Source: Heterobilharzia americana
Taxonomy: Eukaryota; Platyhelminthes; Trematoda; Strigeidida; Schistosomatidae
Reading direction: 5' to 3'
Assembly: GCA_944470555.2 (NCBI GenBank)
Contig: OX104127.1
Location: 95,938,708 to 96,002,707 of the forward strand
Length of the DNA: 64,000 nt
The notes below the pieces were generated by a model. That model made no database searches, was not told where the DNA came from, and saw only the letters and a list, made by a program, of their open reading frames with translations. The translations under genes were made by a program, and so were the position numbers. Below, piece by piece: positions 13,831-28,480 of the stretch; within the stretch, counting starts at the first letter, position 1, and each line of letters begins with the position of its first letter.

Positions 13831-15843
13831 GCTCATTATTTGCAGTAGTAGTACCAGTAGCAATAGGAGAAGAATCGGCAACAGTGATCTCGTCATTATC
13901 ACTGTGTCCAAACTAAAATTACTTCACAATATCCGTATCACAGAAGTTTCATTTTCGCCCCCTGTGATTAGAATAATGTCGTTTGCAGCTAGATACTATG
14001 GTCATTTAGCTGGCTGATTATTTTGTTACTTTGAAAAGCCTCTTTCATGTATCATTTCGATACCCATGTTTCGCAGCAAATCAAATGTAAACTAAATTAC
14101 TTCTGATGACACTTTGTCGTTTAGTGTGAATGGCTTTTTCCGAGTAGTGGTAAACTAGAATTTCGAATACTTGGTAATTCGACCAGAGTTTACCTACACA
14201 GATATTTCTGCATTTCTCAAGTATTCATATGATCACGCGAATATTTATGGCTGAAATGTTTCAGGATTTTCGGCATCTGTGGTACTGATGGAAGTGTGTG
14301 ATATAGCAGCCTTTTGATGCTACTTTTTCAAAACCTTAACTCTTTCAGAATTCTATATTACGTCAACTCCAACAAAGTTTTGTAATTGTAAGTAGGTTAG
14401 GAATCTCAGGCAGTCATATACGTCTTAGACTTAGGGTGCAATGCTGTCTTTCGTAAAATAATTAGATGTTACTTTCACTTTGCATCATCTTAATCTCATC
14501 TGAATTGTGTGATCTTTGAGCGATTACTACGGATCTCGACGTACTTTGCGAATTTGGTTTTTGTTACTTTCAGTTGCACACTTAGATTTAAGCAGTTGTT
14601 TATTTGTTTTTGGTGATCCCACTTACCTTTTCCTTGGTTATTAAAGTGTTCTTTCATAGAAAAGAAATGAAAACAATCGATCCCTTTGTATTATGATGAT
14701 CTGAAGTCTAAATGCATACACGAGTATGTTACTTTCTGACAATAGTCTTACATTGCTCTCCCATTCTTACCTGACTAGGAGGCCAATAATAGGTGTTTTA
14801 CCGTGATCTAATTCTGTTTTTTTTTAGCTCATTGCTAAACGTAGGGTGCTAGTGTTCATATTATTTTAAGATATGTGGTGAATATAACTGCTGGATTAAT
14901 ACGTAATCTATTAATATGTTTTACCATAATTTCATCCACTTCAAGTTTTTCTTATTGAAATTAAGTGTTTGATAATGTAGTATGTTGGTGTTTTGATGAA
15001 ATCCGTAGGGAAGCTTGGTGGGAATGAAGGTCTATGGGCCTTTGTGAAGGCATGTTAACCTTCAGCTGTAATCATAACTGAACGAAACTTTAGTTGTTAA
15101 CTTTCAGTTATTTTACTGCTTCGAAAATGAGATGACTGAACTTTGTCTCCTGAACAATTTTAATATTCACCTACTTTGTATACCGATGTTCGAAAGGGAT
15201 TGTGGTCAGCGATCACACCAGTCAGTCAGTGCAGACTGAACGGTAATAAAGTCTGTCTCTTTCTTTCTCTCTATGCTACCCTGAAAGCCATCACTGGTAC
15301 ACAACAAAAATTAAACTCTCCCGATTCAACTTACCACTCATAATAAATCTTCCCTAAATCGGTTTTCATTCTTTGTTACACATGTTTTACCTTTGTTTGC
15401 AGGATAGGCCAAATCAGTACTTTTTGTATTACTTACCTTTGTAAAAACTTTTTTCTACATGGAATTGCTGACCGAAGTGGGAATAAAGTCTGCATCAGCT
15501 TGAAATTTGGCTGATTTCAGATTACCAGTTCATTGGTTTAACAAGGTTTCACTTTCATTTAACCACTGAATATTTTAAGCAGTTGTTATCAAACATAAAG
15601 TCCCATCAAAAATTTTGTGAAATAAGAATCAATTACAAATGTTGGTGGATTAACTGAATCATTTGTACCGTCTGTATACTGAATCTCTTGGGTGCCAACT
15701 AGTTTTAAAAAGGGGATACGATTTTACAGGTTTAGATTATGTCATCATCGATTTTGTCATAGACTTTTCCTGTTTTTAATCCATATGTCAATTCAAGTTT
15801 ACTCATCTGTACTTGTTATTACCACCGGAATTATTAACATTGC
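13831..15843. other. Unassigned DNA
   Basis: No gene supported. It ends at the left target-site duplication of the full-length RTE. Confidence 0.5.
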
Positions 15844-15857
15844 AATCTTAATCATTA
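15844..15857. repeat. Target-site duplication, 3' side of RTE
   Basis: The 14 bases AATCTTAATCATTA recur exactly at 19070-19083 on the other side of the RTE. They overlap in composition with the start of the trinucleotide tail, so the last base or two could belong to either. Confidence 0.85.
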
Positions 15858-18800
15858 TTATTATTATTATTAGTCCCTTGGGTTCCTAGTGGAACATAGG
15901 GCTTCAGTAGCACGCCTCCAGTGACCTCTGTTCTCTGAGATCTTTTGAACCTGGTTCCACGACAGCCCAGAAGCTCTCATTTCCTCCTCGCATGACCTCC
16001 TCCATGTCACCCTCGGACGTCCAACTCGTCGCTTCCCATGGGGATTCCACTCGAGGGCCTGACGCGTGATGTCCTCAGTCGGCCTTCTCAGTGCATGGCC
16101 AATCCATCTCCACTTCTTCCTGCATATTTGTTGCGTGATAGGTTCTTGGTTGGTTCGTTCCCAGAGTTCCTTGTTGCTTATTTTTTCTGGCCATCTGATC
16201 TTCAGCAGCGAGCGTAAGCAGTTGTTGATGAATGTCTGTAGTTTATTGGAAATGCCTTTCGTGACGCGCCAAGTCTCTGAGCCATACAAGAGCACTGACT
16301 TGACGTTGGTGTTGAAAATCCGTATCTTGTTCCGCATGCTGAGTGCAGAAGATCTCCACACTGGTTTCAGGCTAATGAACGCCTGTCTTGCTTTTCCGAT
16401 TCTGACTTTGACGTCCTCGTCCGTCCCGCCTGTAGTTGAAACAGTGCTTCCTAGATAAGTGAAGGAGGTTACTTCCTTCAAGTTTCTCCCGTTGACGGTG
16501 ATTGGAGTTTGTTGTTGTTGTTGATGGTGGTGGTGCGGTATCTTCATCACTTCTGTCTTCTCTATATTCACCTGAAGTCCCGTCTTAGCTGCCTCTTCTG
16601 TCAACTTGTTAGTTTTTGCCTGCAGATCTTCAAGTTTATGTGACATTAGGCATAAGTCATCGGCGAAATCCAAGTCTTCTAGGTTCTTTTCCGTCGTCCA
16701 GTGTATCCCCCTCTTCTCGCTGCCTACTGTTTGCTGCATGATCCAGTCCACCACAATAAGGAATATCATGGGGGATAGTAGGCAACCTTGTTTCACTCCT
16801 GTCTTCACTTCAAAGGCATCACTGAGCTTCCCATTGTGGATTACTTGGCATGTGGCATCTTCATATAGTTGTTGAATGAGGCGGATAAAGGTTTGCGGTA
16901 CTCCGTAGTATTGAAGCAGTTTCCAAATTACTTCTCGGTCGACGCTGTCAAAGGCCTTCTCAAAGTCGATGAAGTTGAGGTATAGAGCTGATTGCCATTC
17001 TACGCTCTGTTCTATGATGATACGAAGCGTTGCAATTTGGTCAGCACATGATTTGTACTTCCTGAAGCCTGCCTGTTCCGGTCGCAGTTTTGAATCCAGT
17101 GCGTCTTTAAGCCTCTCCAGGATGATGCGGCTTAATATTTTACTTGGGGTGGATAGGAGAGTGATTCCGCGCCAGTTCTTGCAAGCACTGAGGTCTCCCT
17201 TCTTCGGCAGTTTGACAAGGTAACCCTTCTTCCAATCGTCAGGTACCTTCTCTTCCCTCCACACCTTCTGCAATAGTGGTGTGAGCATGTCCGCTGTTGT
17301 CTCTGCATCTGTTCTCAGTGCTTCTGGCGGTATTCCATCTGGTCCTGCTGCTTTCCCGCATTTCAGTAGCTTTATGGCGTTCAGGACTTCCATTTTCGTT
17401 GGGGGATTTATGTTCACTTGTAATTCAGCGGCTGCAGGTGGTATTTCTGGACGAAGTGCAGGTGGTGGTCGATTCAAGAGCTTCTTGAAGTGGTCGGCCC
17501 ATCGTTTCCTCTGTTTCTCTTCTTTTGTAATTAAATTTCCTTCTTCATCTTTTATTGGTTTCATCTGTGTTGGTCTCTTCCCTGATAGCAACCTGGTTAT
17601 TTGATACAATGTCGTCAGGTCTCTCTTACCTGCAGCCTGTTCTGCTTCACTTGCCAGTGTGTCGTAGAAGTGTCGTTTGTCTTTGCGTGCACTCTTCTTC
17701 ACTTCTTTATCCAGTGTTTTATACATTGTGCTCAGTTCCTCTTGTCGTTGAGCATCCTTGCACTGGTTTATCTTCTGCTTCACCATCCTCCTCTCCTCTA
17801 TCAGCTTCCAGGTATCCGTCGAGATCCATTCCTTGTCTTCTTTCTTCTTCCTTCCTAATACTGTTGTGCAGGTTTCTTTCCACATAGCTTTCAAAGACTT
17901 CCAGTGTTCTTCTACACAGGTTTCTTCAGGGATGTCCCTCGACGTCTCCCATTTTGTCTTGATGGCTGCTTTGAAGATCTCCTTTGTAGTTTCATCCTTC
18001 AGTTTCCGAGTGTTGTACTTGAATTGAGGTCTATCACCAGCTTCCTTGAAGGCTTTTAACTTGATTTGGAAGGTTCCTTGCACTAGATAGTGGTCTGAAC
18101 CTACATCTGCTCCTCTTCTTGACCTTGTGTTAAGTAGACTGCGTCTCCATTTTCTTGAGATTGAGATAAAGTCGATTTGATTTTTAGTGTGTCCATCTGG
18201 TGAAGTCCATGTCGCTTTGTGGATATCCTTGTGCCTGAACACACTGCCTCCAATCACCAAATCGTTGAATGCACAGAATTCTGCAAACAATTCTCCATTC
18301 TCATTCATTTCACCTAGCGCCTCTCGACCCATGGTTAGTTCTCTTCCCGTGTTGTCCCCTCCCAGTTTGGCATTCATGTCGCCCATTAGAATTTTGATAT
18401 CGCCAACTGACGTCTTGTCCAGTGTTGATTGAAGTTGTCTGTAGAATTCCTCCTTTTTCTCTTGCTCTGCATTATTTGTAGGTGCATAACATTGTATGAT
18501 TGTGACCTTTCTTCCTTTTGAGTTGAATCTTGCTGTCATGATCCTGGAGGAGATTGGTTCCCACTGCATGAGAGCCTTCGATGCTCTTGAGGACATCATG
18601 ATAGCCACTCCCTCAGTGTGCTCGTGGTTGGCGTCTGGGTGACCGGAGTAGATTATTGATTCTCCAGTTGACAGTTTGGAGAGTCCACTCCCATTCCATC
18701 TGCTTTCGCAAATCCCAAGCACTTCGATGTTATACCTTCTCATCTCCTTTGCAATCTGGGCTGCCTTACTGGGTTCAAACATCGTGCGGACATTCCATGT

Positions 18801-19069
18801 CCCCACGTTTACTTTCGCTTTCATCGAGAGAAGACACATCGGCCAATTGGCTTCCCGAAGGCTTTCACCAACTGGCGTCATTTCGCCTCTCCGATTCCAG
18901 CGGGGAATAAGTTTGTTTTCATTTTTTATATTTTGTTTGTGCTTTGAAGTTTCTTTAGCGGTTAGATTTGTTTTACGGGGTAGGGTTGCTAGCCCTATGC
19001 CCAACCTTCCCTCTTTACCCGGGCTTAGGACCGGCTAGTAACTAGTAAACTAGTTAACCAGGCGAGGTT
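15858..19069 (-). mobile_element. Full-length RTE-clade non-LTR retrotransposon
   Basis: A 3.2-kb element containing one long ORF, flanked by identical 14-bp direct repeats and ending in a run of TAA/ATT trinucleotides. This is the hallmark layout of RTE elements: very short or absent 3' UTR, a simple-repeat tail and an endonuclease-RT protein. The ORF stop codon is itself the first TAA of the tail. The 5' terminus (CCTCGCCTGGTTAACTAG) is recognisable at the ends of the copies at 7.05 kb and 45.33 kb, which fixes the boundary independently. It resembles schistosome SR2-type elements; I do not assign a family name. Uninterrupted coding and perfect duplications indicate a recent insertion, possibly still active. 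Confidence 0.95.
15870..18881 (-). CDS. RTE endonuclease / reverse transcriptase polyprotein
   Basis: About 1003 residues from the first in-frame ATG; the frame stays open a further 41 codons upstream to a TTG but has no earlier ATG, and in this eukaryote ATG is preferred. Domain 1 (about residues 24-270) is an apurinic/apyrimidinic-like (EEP) endonuclease: GTWNVRT with N30, CESRW with E59, GDMNAKLGG with D168 and N170, QIDFIS with D237, and the terminal SDH with D263-H264, all catalytic landmarks present. Domain 2 (about 545-790) is reverse transcriptase: YRK-type fingers region, motif A NFIDFEKAFDSVD (D639), motif B GVKQGCLLSP, motif C FADD (739-742). A His4-Gln5 tract lies at 783-791. The C-terminus has WRWIGHALRRP and RPRVTWRR, conserved in RTE proteins. 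The protein nicks target DNA and copies its RNA in the nucleus. No frameshift or catalytic loss is visible. Confidence 0.95.
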   Translation of the reverse strand: MTPVGESLREANWPMCLLSMKAKVNVGTWNVRTMFEPSKAAQIAKEMRRYNIEVLGICESRWNGSGLSKLSTGESIIYSGHPDANHEHTEGVAIMMSSRASKALMQWEPISSRIMTARFNSKGRKVTIIQCYAPTNNAEQEKKEEFYRQLQSTLDKTSVGDIKILMGDMNAKLGGDNTGRELTMGREALGEMNENGELFAEFCAFNDLVIGGSVFRHKDIHKATWTSPDGHTKNQIDFISISRKWRRSLLNTRSRRGADVGSDHYLVQGTFQIKLKAFKEAGDRPQFKYNTRKLKDETTKEIFKAAIKTKWETSRDIPEETCVEEHWKSLKAMWKETCTTVLGRKKKEDKEWISTDTWKLIEERRMVKQKINQCKDAQRQEELSTMYKTLDKEVKKSARKDKRHFYDTLASEAEQAAGKRDLTTLYQITRLLSGKRPTQMKPIKDEEGNLITKEEKQRKRWADHFKKLLNRPPPALRPEIPPAAAELQVNINPPTKMEVLNAIKLLKCGKAAGPDGIPPEALRTDAETTADMLTPLLQKVWREEKVPDDWKKGYLVKLPKKGDLSACKNWRGITLLSTPSKILSRIILERLKDALDSKLRPEQAGFRKYKSCADQIATLRIIIEQSVEWQSALYLNFIDFEKAFDSVDREVIWKLLQYYGVPQTFIRLIQQLYEDATCQVIHNGKLSDAFEVKTGVKQGCLLSPMIFLIVVDWIMQQTVGSEKRGIHWTTEKNLEDLDFADDLCLMSHKLEDLQAKTNKLTEEAAKTGLQVNIEKTEVMKIPHHHHQQQQQTPITVNGRNLKEVTSFTYLGSTVSTTGGTDEDVKVRIGKARQAFISLKPVWRSSALSMRNKIRIFNTNVKSVLLYGSETWRVTKGISNKLQTFINNCLRSLLKIRWPEKISNKELWERTNQEPITQQICRKKWRWIGHALRRPTEDITRQALEWNPHGKRRVGRPRVTWRRSCEEEMRASGLSWNQVQKISENRGHWRRATEALCSTRNPRD

Positions 19070-19083
19070 AATCTTAATCATTA
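19070..19083. repeat. Target-site duplication, 5' side of RTE
   Basis: Exact copy of the 14 bases at 15844-15857, immediately outside the conserved 5' terminus of the element. Confidence 0.85.
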
Positions 19084-20139
19084 CTACATAAAATTCTACC
19101 TTAGCTCCCACACTTCCAATTAGACATGAGTGGTTCACTTCTAATCGAGTTGTGCGTTATTTCAAAGTTTATTTAGCATTCATTTATTCATGTTGTTTGG
19201 CTTGTGATGTGTCTTTCGTCCCATTGAGGAATCGTCAACTAAATACACCTATTTTACAGTGAATGACTATGTTCCTATTGGCAATCGACTATAGTTGTAA
19301 TCATCACTTGTAACAACAACAACTGTCACCAGTAATACTACTATTTGTAATATTTTTCCATTTAACTTGTTGTTATGAATTGGTTTCTGCTGGAACAACA
19401 ACTTACATGTGTTCCACTTGCTGTTTCGTCTGAAGATTTCTCACTGATTGTGTTCCTCGATAATTTTCATTCGGATTGTTGTAAACAGTTAGCTTTATTC
19501 TTATTCCGCTGGTAAGCTGAAAAAGCTGTTTTTTACAAGTGTTTCTGAATAACATTAACTACTTTTATAAAGCTGCATTTAACTTTTTTCAATAATCAGC
19601 GTGAAGTTTGTAGAATAAGCAGAATAAAATGAATGATTTCACCTTAAAATGCTTCTTGATTTCGCTTCTAAGCAAACAATATTACTCTAAAGACGTTTTC
19701 AGATAGTGAGTTTGTTTATTTAGTGTTACTGAAGCTGAAATAGTAAAGAGGAATTTGCAAATATTTCCATTTCACCTTAATTTACATGAGAATGACTTGG
19801 CTCCACAGTCAGTATGATTAACAATGGATAAATACATGCAAAACAGTCACATCGAAACTGATTGTAAGTCTGGGTGACTGAACTAAGACTAAGACACGAG
19901 TATTAGTTTACATGCCCAGCTAAGTGAACGGATTACAGAGTCGATAATCCAAAGATGAGTGGCTGAAATCCTGTCAAAACCCAAGTTTTTGCTAACTTAT
20001 TCATCTGCATATAATAACTATCCAATCCTACTTACATTTCACCAAAATAAACACTACATAAACTTTGATATTTTTCAAGTTACTTCGACTACATACAATG
20101 TGGAAAATAAAATTCTTTTTCTAAATGTTAGCAGCTTTT
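19084..20139. other. Unassigned DNA
   Basis: Nothing recognisable on either strand. Confidence 0.5.
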
Positions 20140-20255
20140 TAAGGTCATGGGTGCGCACTGCTGAGGAGTCTTATACTAGGATGAAACAACTGTGCTCCCT
20201 AGCGTCTAATGTTCCTCCAACTGATGTCAGTCCCTGATGAATACCAACCTGACAA
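20140..20255 (+). mobile_element. 5'-truncated SINE tail with hammerhead (V2)
   Basis: The tRNA-like head is missing; similarity begins a few bases before the ribozyme. Core CTGAGGA and GAAA are intact at 20161-20186. The stem III hexamer is CAACTG instead of CAGCTG and the cleavage triplet is TGTG-like rather than GTC, so cleavage is doubtful. The tail has the family signature ACTGATGTCAGTCC then GATGAATACCAACC. Confidence 0.75.
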
Positions 20256-24473
<4,218 letters not shown>

Positions 24474-24833
24474 ATCCTACAACCCTACGGAATATGTTAC
24501 GCACCATGGACTCGATCATTTCTCATCGCAGATCATGTGAACCACCGTGTGCAAGCATGCCACATAAGGCAAACTATCAGTAATGAAAATGAAAATGGTT
24601 GGAATAACGATTTGATCAAGTCAGCCAAACAAATTAGCGGTTGGAATGAGACTGGTCCCGGTGGACAGAACAACACTTCTATGAGTTTGTCTCCACTCAA
24701 ACCTATCGCTGAAAAAGGATCTCATTCAATTTGGCATCCAATGGCTATAGCGACGGATATACAGCGAAAAAGAATAATTTTAACGGAGGCATTAGGGAAT
24801 GTGAAAGTATTAAAATCACTGGAAGTAGTTTAG
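24474..24833 (+). CDS. Terminal exon of an NHL-repeat protein gene
   Basis: This 119-codon exon plus stop is the only convincing host coding sequence here. It opens with an NHL-type blade, PYGICYAPW then FLIADHVNHRVQ (compare the family pattern PxGIAV..YVADxxNHRVQ), and closes with a second, HPMAIATD then RIILTEALGNVKVL. About 55 polar residues rich in Asn and Ser separate them, a longer loop than usual. NHL repeats form beta-propellers that bind RNA or proteins, as in TRIM-NHL regulators; only the last one or two blades are present, so the family member cannot be named. I place the exon start after the AG at 24472-24473 because the homology begins right there, in phase 0. A poly(A) signal lies about 100 bases past the stop. 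Upstream exons must be elsewhere; I could not find them. Confidence 0.7.
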   Translation: MLQPYGICYAPWTRSFLIADHVNHRVQACHIRQTISNENENGWNNDLIKSAKQISGWNETGPGGQNNTSMSLSPLKPIAEKGSHSIWHPMAIATDIQRKRIILTEALGNVKVLKSLEVV

Positions 24834-24930
24834 TTTTACTACTGTTATCATAATAATAATCCACCTTCGAGGAATACTACTTTTCTTCTTCCGCAACTAT
24901 TCATTTGCCAGTTCATTAGTTTTTTTATGA

Positions 24931-24936
24931 AATAAA
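24931..24936 (+). promoter_or_regulatory. Poly(A) signal AATAAA
   Basis: Canonical hexamer about 100 bases after the stop codon of the NHL exon, in the same strand, supporting a last exon and a short 3' UTR. Confidence 0.6.
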
Positions 24937-25555
24937 AATTGACGTCACCGGTAACCAAAATCGATAACTAATTTGTGCTATATATGTGATACCCATTCAT
25001 CAACATATGACTGCAGAATCTTAGCGTTTGTGTATTATGTGTGCATGTGTGCAGCGACGGTATATTTGTGTCCTATTGATGGTTGTGCGCATCTTTTCTG
25101 TTGAATAATCGATTCAGGAAATCTTTTCAGCTGATAAAAATAAGACTGGCTATGTGATAACAAACTGTTCCGAGGGTCACATGTCAAACAAGATATTAAA
25201 AAAAACCAAGTTTATTTACTACTGATTTCTATTTAAGTACTATGGTGTATGAGAAGCATAGTAAGTCAGGAATCACAAGGAGGGAGCTATAAATTTTGCT
25301 ACAGAATTCCTTACATATCGCTTTATACACTCTGAGGGTAAGCAGAGATTATGAATAATAACATTCGAACTAATTGTATAAGCAACAGCAATGTGAAGGA
25401 GTTTAACTACATCGAAACTAGAAAGGTTATTGTTTGTTACCTGTATTATCTCTCTATTTTACAGGATCAAATGGCTTGTTCTCTGTTACCAGATGGACTC
25501 CACTTCGGATACCTCGAAACTACTTGGATATTCATTATATGGTAATCTACTCAGT

Positions 25556-25715
25556 TACTAGCAATGTAATCCAGGACGCGCATTTCATCCTGTTTGGGAC
25601 TGGTTAGCTGAATGTAACTGTACCACAGTAAGTGGTGTTGTTCTTACTGAGAGTGAAACCCAGTCACTACCGCTTCAGATGCCAAAGTGTTATCCATTGC
25701 TAACTATCAAGTAGA
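25556..25715 (-). mobile_element. Hammerhead SINE, Sm-alpha-like (V1), decayed
   Basis: On the minus strand the GAAA, the hexamer TGCGCG and stem I strand CTGGATT are readable around 25566-25590, and the stem II arms GTCCC / GGAT survive, but the CUGANGA core has become CTAACCA, so the ribozyme is dead. The tRNA-like head lies on the high-coordinate side. Confidence 0.75.
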
Positions 25716-25864
25716 CTACAACACTATGAATGTCCGGGCAGAATCCAGGCGGCCAAATAGCAGCCCATCTGCCAACAAAGGGTAGAGCAGCTCTACCCAG
25801 TACAGTAATAGAAAACTGGAAGTGCCAATAAATGAAAACTGATATACCTGCCTAAGAGGTGGCT

Positions 25865-26035
25865 GTCATGCTCAAGGGGCCCAATGGATAACGCTTAGGC
25901 GTTTGAAGCGATGGGTGTTGGATTCAAATCTAGGTGGCAACAACATCACTCACTGGGGTGCAGGTACGCTTTGCTGACGAGTCCCACAAAGGAGGAAAGG
26001 AGCATCCTGGATTCTACTACCAGTCACCAAAATGA
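25865..26035 (+). mobile_element. Hammerhead SINE, apparently hybrid V3/V1
   Basis: A tRNA-like head has an A-box-like GGCCCAATGGATAACGC and a B-box-like GTTGGATTCAAATC. The ribozyme at 25966-26013 keeps CTGACGA and GAAA. Its 5' stem I strand (GCTTTG) is like the 37.2-kb subfamily while its 3' strand (CTGGATT) is the 39.6-kb type, so stem I pairs poorly. The hexamer between GAAA and TC is GGAGCA, no longer self-complementary. Confidence 0.75.
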
Positions 26036-26694
26036 ATGCTACCAGAAAGATTGATAACAAAGTACAAAATGCGGAGGAATTTCAGGCAAAAGTCAGATTA
26101 TAAATGAAATGGATAGGAATATGCAAATTAAAAAGTTCATGAGCTCATCGATGAGTTACCAAGTCACTGCTGAAAATGATTCTATATCTAAGCGATGGAA
26201 TTTAGCAGCTGCTAAGCTGACCTTAAACTATGCCTGATCCCAATATGCTTTTGAAAACACAGGTGAATAAAGATGAATAGAAGGTGGATAGTTTAGGACG
26301 TACATAAATATTCTGTGCGATTTATCATGGCACATCAAGTATAAATATTCATCACTACAAACTCATACATAACACTCATCTGAAGCTTTTGTATTGAAGT
26401 AAGTAGTTCTTAAAGTTGCTGTACATAACTTCCGTACGTCCGATATATCCTTCCGTGTATGAGTAAAAGATTGAATTTAGTGTATGACAATATAATGTTT
26501 TACAAAATGCAATTCGGAGAACATTTTCTTTCCAACAAATTTAAAAAGCCTTTCAGTGTAATCATATCTACAACAAAATATGTATCCATCAATACCTAAT
26601 GGGTCAATGTAAGGTCATCAAAAACGGTCAATAAGGTCATGTGGTAGTAACGGCTAGAAAGTCAACTCAAGGTCATCAAAAGTTGCTCACAGGA
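26036..26694. other. Unassigned DNA
   Basis: No gene. A short stretch at about 26,590-26,690 repeats GGTCATCAAAA and GGTCA several times; it may be the 3' end of the following minus-strand PLE. Confidence 0.4.
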
Positions 26695-28480
26695 TTACAA
26701 TAAATAAACAAACAGTAAACAAAGAAATGAATAAACTGTTCTGGGGAGATTACGATCAATGCAAAATTGGAGATCGAATGCATCGCTTTTGAACTCAAAG
26801 ATCAAGCTTGTGACACTGGATTGCCAAAGCATCTGCTGTGTTGATGTTGATGTGCCGAATACACACTCCCCTCGAAATGTTTGATTTCGCTTCATAAGCG
26901 ACTTTGAAGCAAGACTCTCGTGGAACACATTGGCCAAAGTCAACCAAATGTTCAAGAATCGTGCTTTTGATGGGTTTACACTCTCATTTAGACAGCCAGG
27001 CAGGTTAGTGTTTGGAGATACGTTTGAATAGAACACGCTTTGTTTGGCCTATGTATCCGGCTCCACAAGAGCATATGAATTGGTAAACACACGTGGAAGT
27101 GGACCGAGGTGGTCAATCCTTCACACACTCTCGAAGCAGTTGCTAATGGAAAAGCAGGTCTTCTTCGGTGCTTTGCACAGACGATTCTTCAGTATTTCTC
27201 CTAATGTATATCTCTTGAACCTTATGTTGAGACACAGTATCTTCCTTGGAATTAAACGGGTTTCTTCGCTCACATGCATACACCTCATGTTTCTCTCAGT
27301 GAATCTTGAAGGGTAACCATTATTGATGAACACCCTTCGAAGTGCTTCCAACTCCTCATTTACTGCATCCTCTCTACAAATCCTCCTAGTATCTTGTACA
27401 TGGTGAATGAATCACTAGTGGACCTAGCTTTGAAGATTAGCACATTGTCTATTCCATGTTTTTTCCATAGATCGATCGCCCTAGGGAACCAACATGTCTT
27501 CCTTTCAATAGAGTGTCCGGAAAGTGGAATTCTGAGTTATTTTCGGTTGCCACTGCAAATCAAATTTAGTTGACTTGTGACATTCATCGAACTTTTGTAG
27601 TATATTTTAAAGGTTACTATCTTTCTCACAGGTGATGAAAGTATCATGCATGTGTCTTGTATATAGATGGAAATTGTTGATCAATGAGCACAGTTGACTG
27701 TTCCATAGACTAGCCATGAAGCAATCAGTCAAGAGAGGATCCAATGGCGAACTAATTACTACTCCATCCATTTGTCAATAAAGTCCTTTAGTAAATCTGA
27801 TTTGTATATTAAAGGTAGATAGTAAGAGCAGTCCGTTGAGAAAATGTCTAGGGATCTACATTTCAAGCTTGTTGATCTCACAATAGTCGCATAGCAAGGG
27901 GGTTGCTTATATCAAAGAGATATTTGTGAAGGGTGATGTGACTTTCAATGATCGCACAGGATTTCTATGCACGCTGACATCTCTTGTGTAGTTAACGAAA
28001 TTGGAGGAATGCTGCTTACTGTAATTATTGACTTGATTCTGTACTCGACTTCACCTAACCATTTCGCGATCCCCATGATATGATGAATTGTTCATGTCAG
28101 GCATTCGATGAAGAGCATCATCTTTCTCATGAACTTTGGAAAGACAGTAGAATCAAGGAATTTTTGAACTAGATTGTTCTAGTCGTTCAAATAGCTTGAC
28201 ACAGACGATCGATTCGTCTTTCATTCTTGTCAAAATGTTTGTCAACTTTCGTTCTGTTGAGTAGTACTGAAACGCTTCTTTCGATAATTTAATTTCATTT
28301 GCCAGTTCAGATGAGTGTTTATCAATATCGTTTTTTCGATTCATGAAAAGTATACGAGAACCCTTGTTTCGATGATCCAACAGCAGTTCCTTGTCTTTTA
28401 AAAGTTTATTTAGCTGGCCTTCATTTTCTGTGGATAACAGTCGCCTATTATTTGGTTTTGCGTCCATGTAATTAGGTCAG
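26695..28480 (-). mobile_element. Nearly complete but dead Penelope-like element
   Basis: Minus-strand order, across several frameshifts: N-terminal block LLKDKELLLDHRNKGSRIL (28.2-28.45 kb); RT motif B as QMDGVVISSPLDPLLTD (about 27,735-27,780); motif C as YTRHMHDTFI (about 27,635-27,670), where the PLE consensus has the two catalytic aspartates; connector FINNGYPSRFTE (about 27.3 kb); GIY-YIG endonuclease FICSCGAGYIGQTKR (about 27.05 kb) with the KRIS.H continuation, then ILEHLVDFG. PLE proteins combine RT with this nuclease for target-primed insertion at chromosome ends or internal sites. The first catalytic Asp of motif C is replaced by His, and the frame is broken, so it is inactive. It is the best template for the shorter PLE copies here. 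Confidence 0.85.

Noticed and set aside
15870..19004. 1044-residue form of the RTE protein starting at 19,004
   Set aside because: The codon there is TTG. The first ATG is at 18,881, just ahead of the endonuclease domain, so I annotated about 1003 residues; the upstream open frame is noted.
16066..19038. Many plus-strand open frames over the RTE
   Set aside because: They are antisense shadows of the single minus-strand polyprotein.
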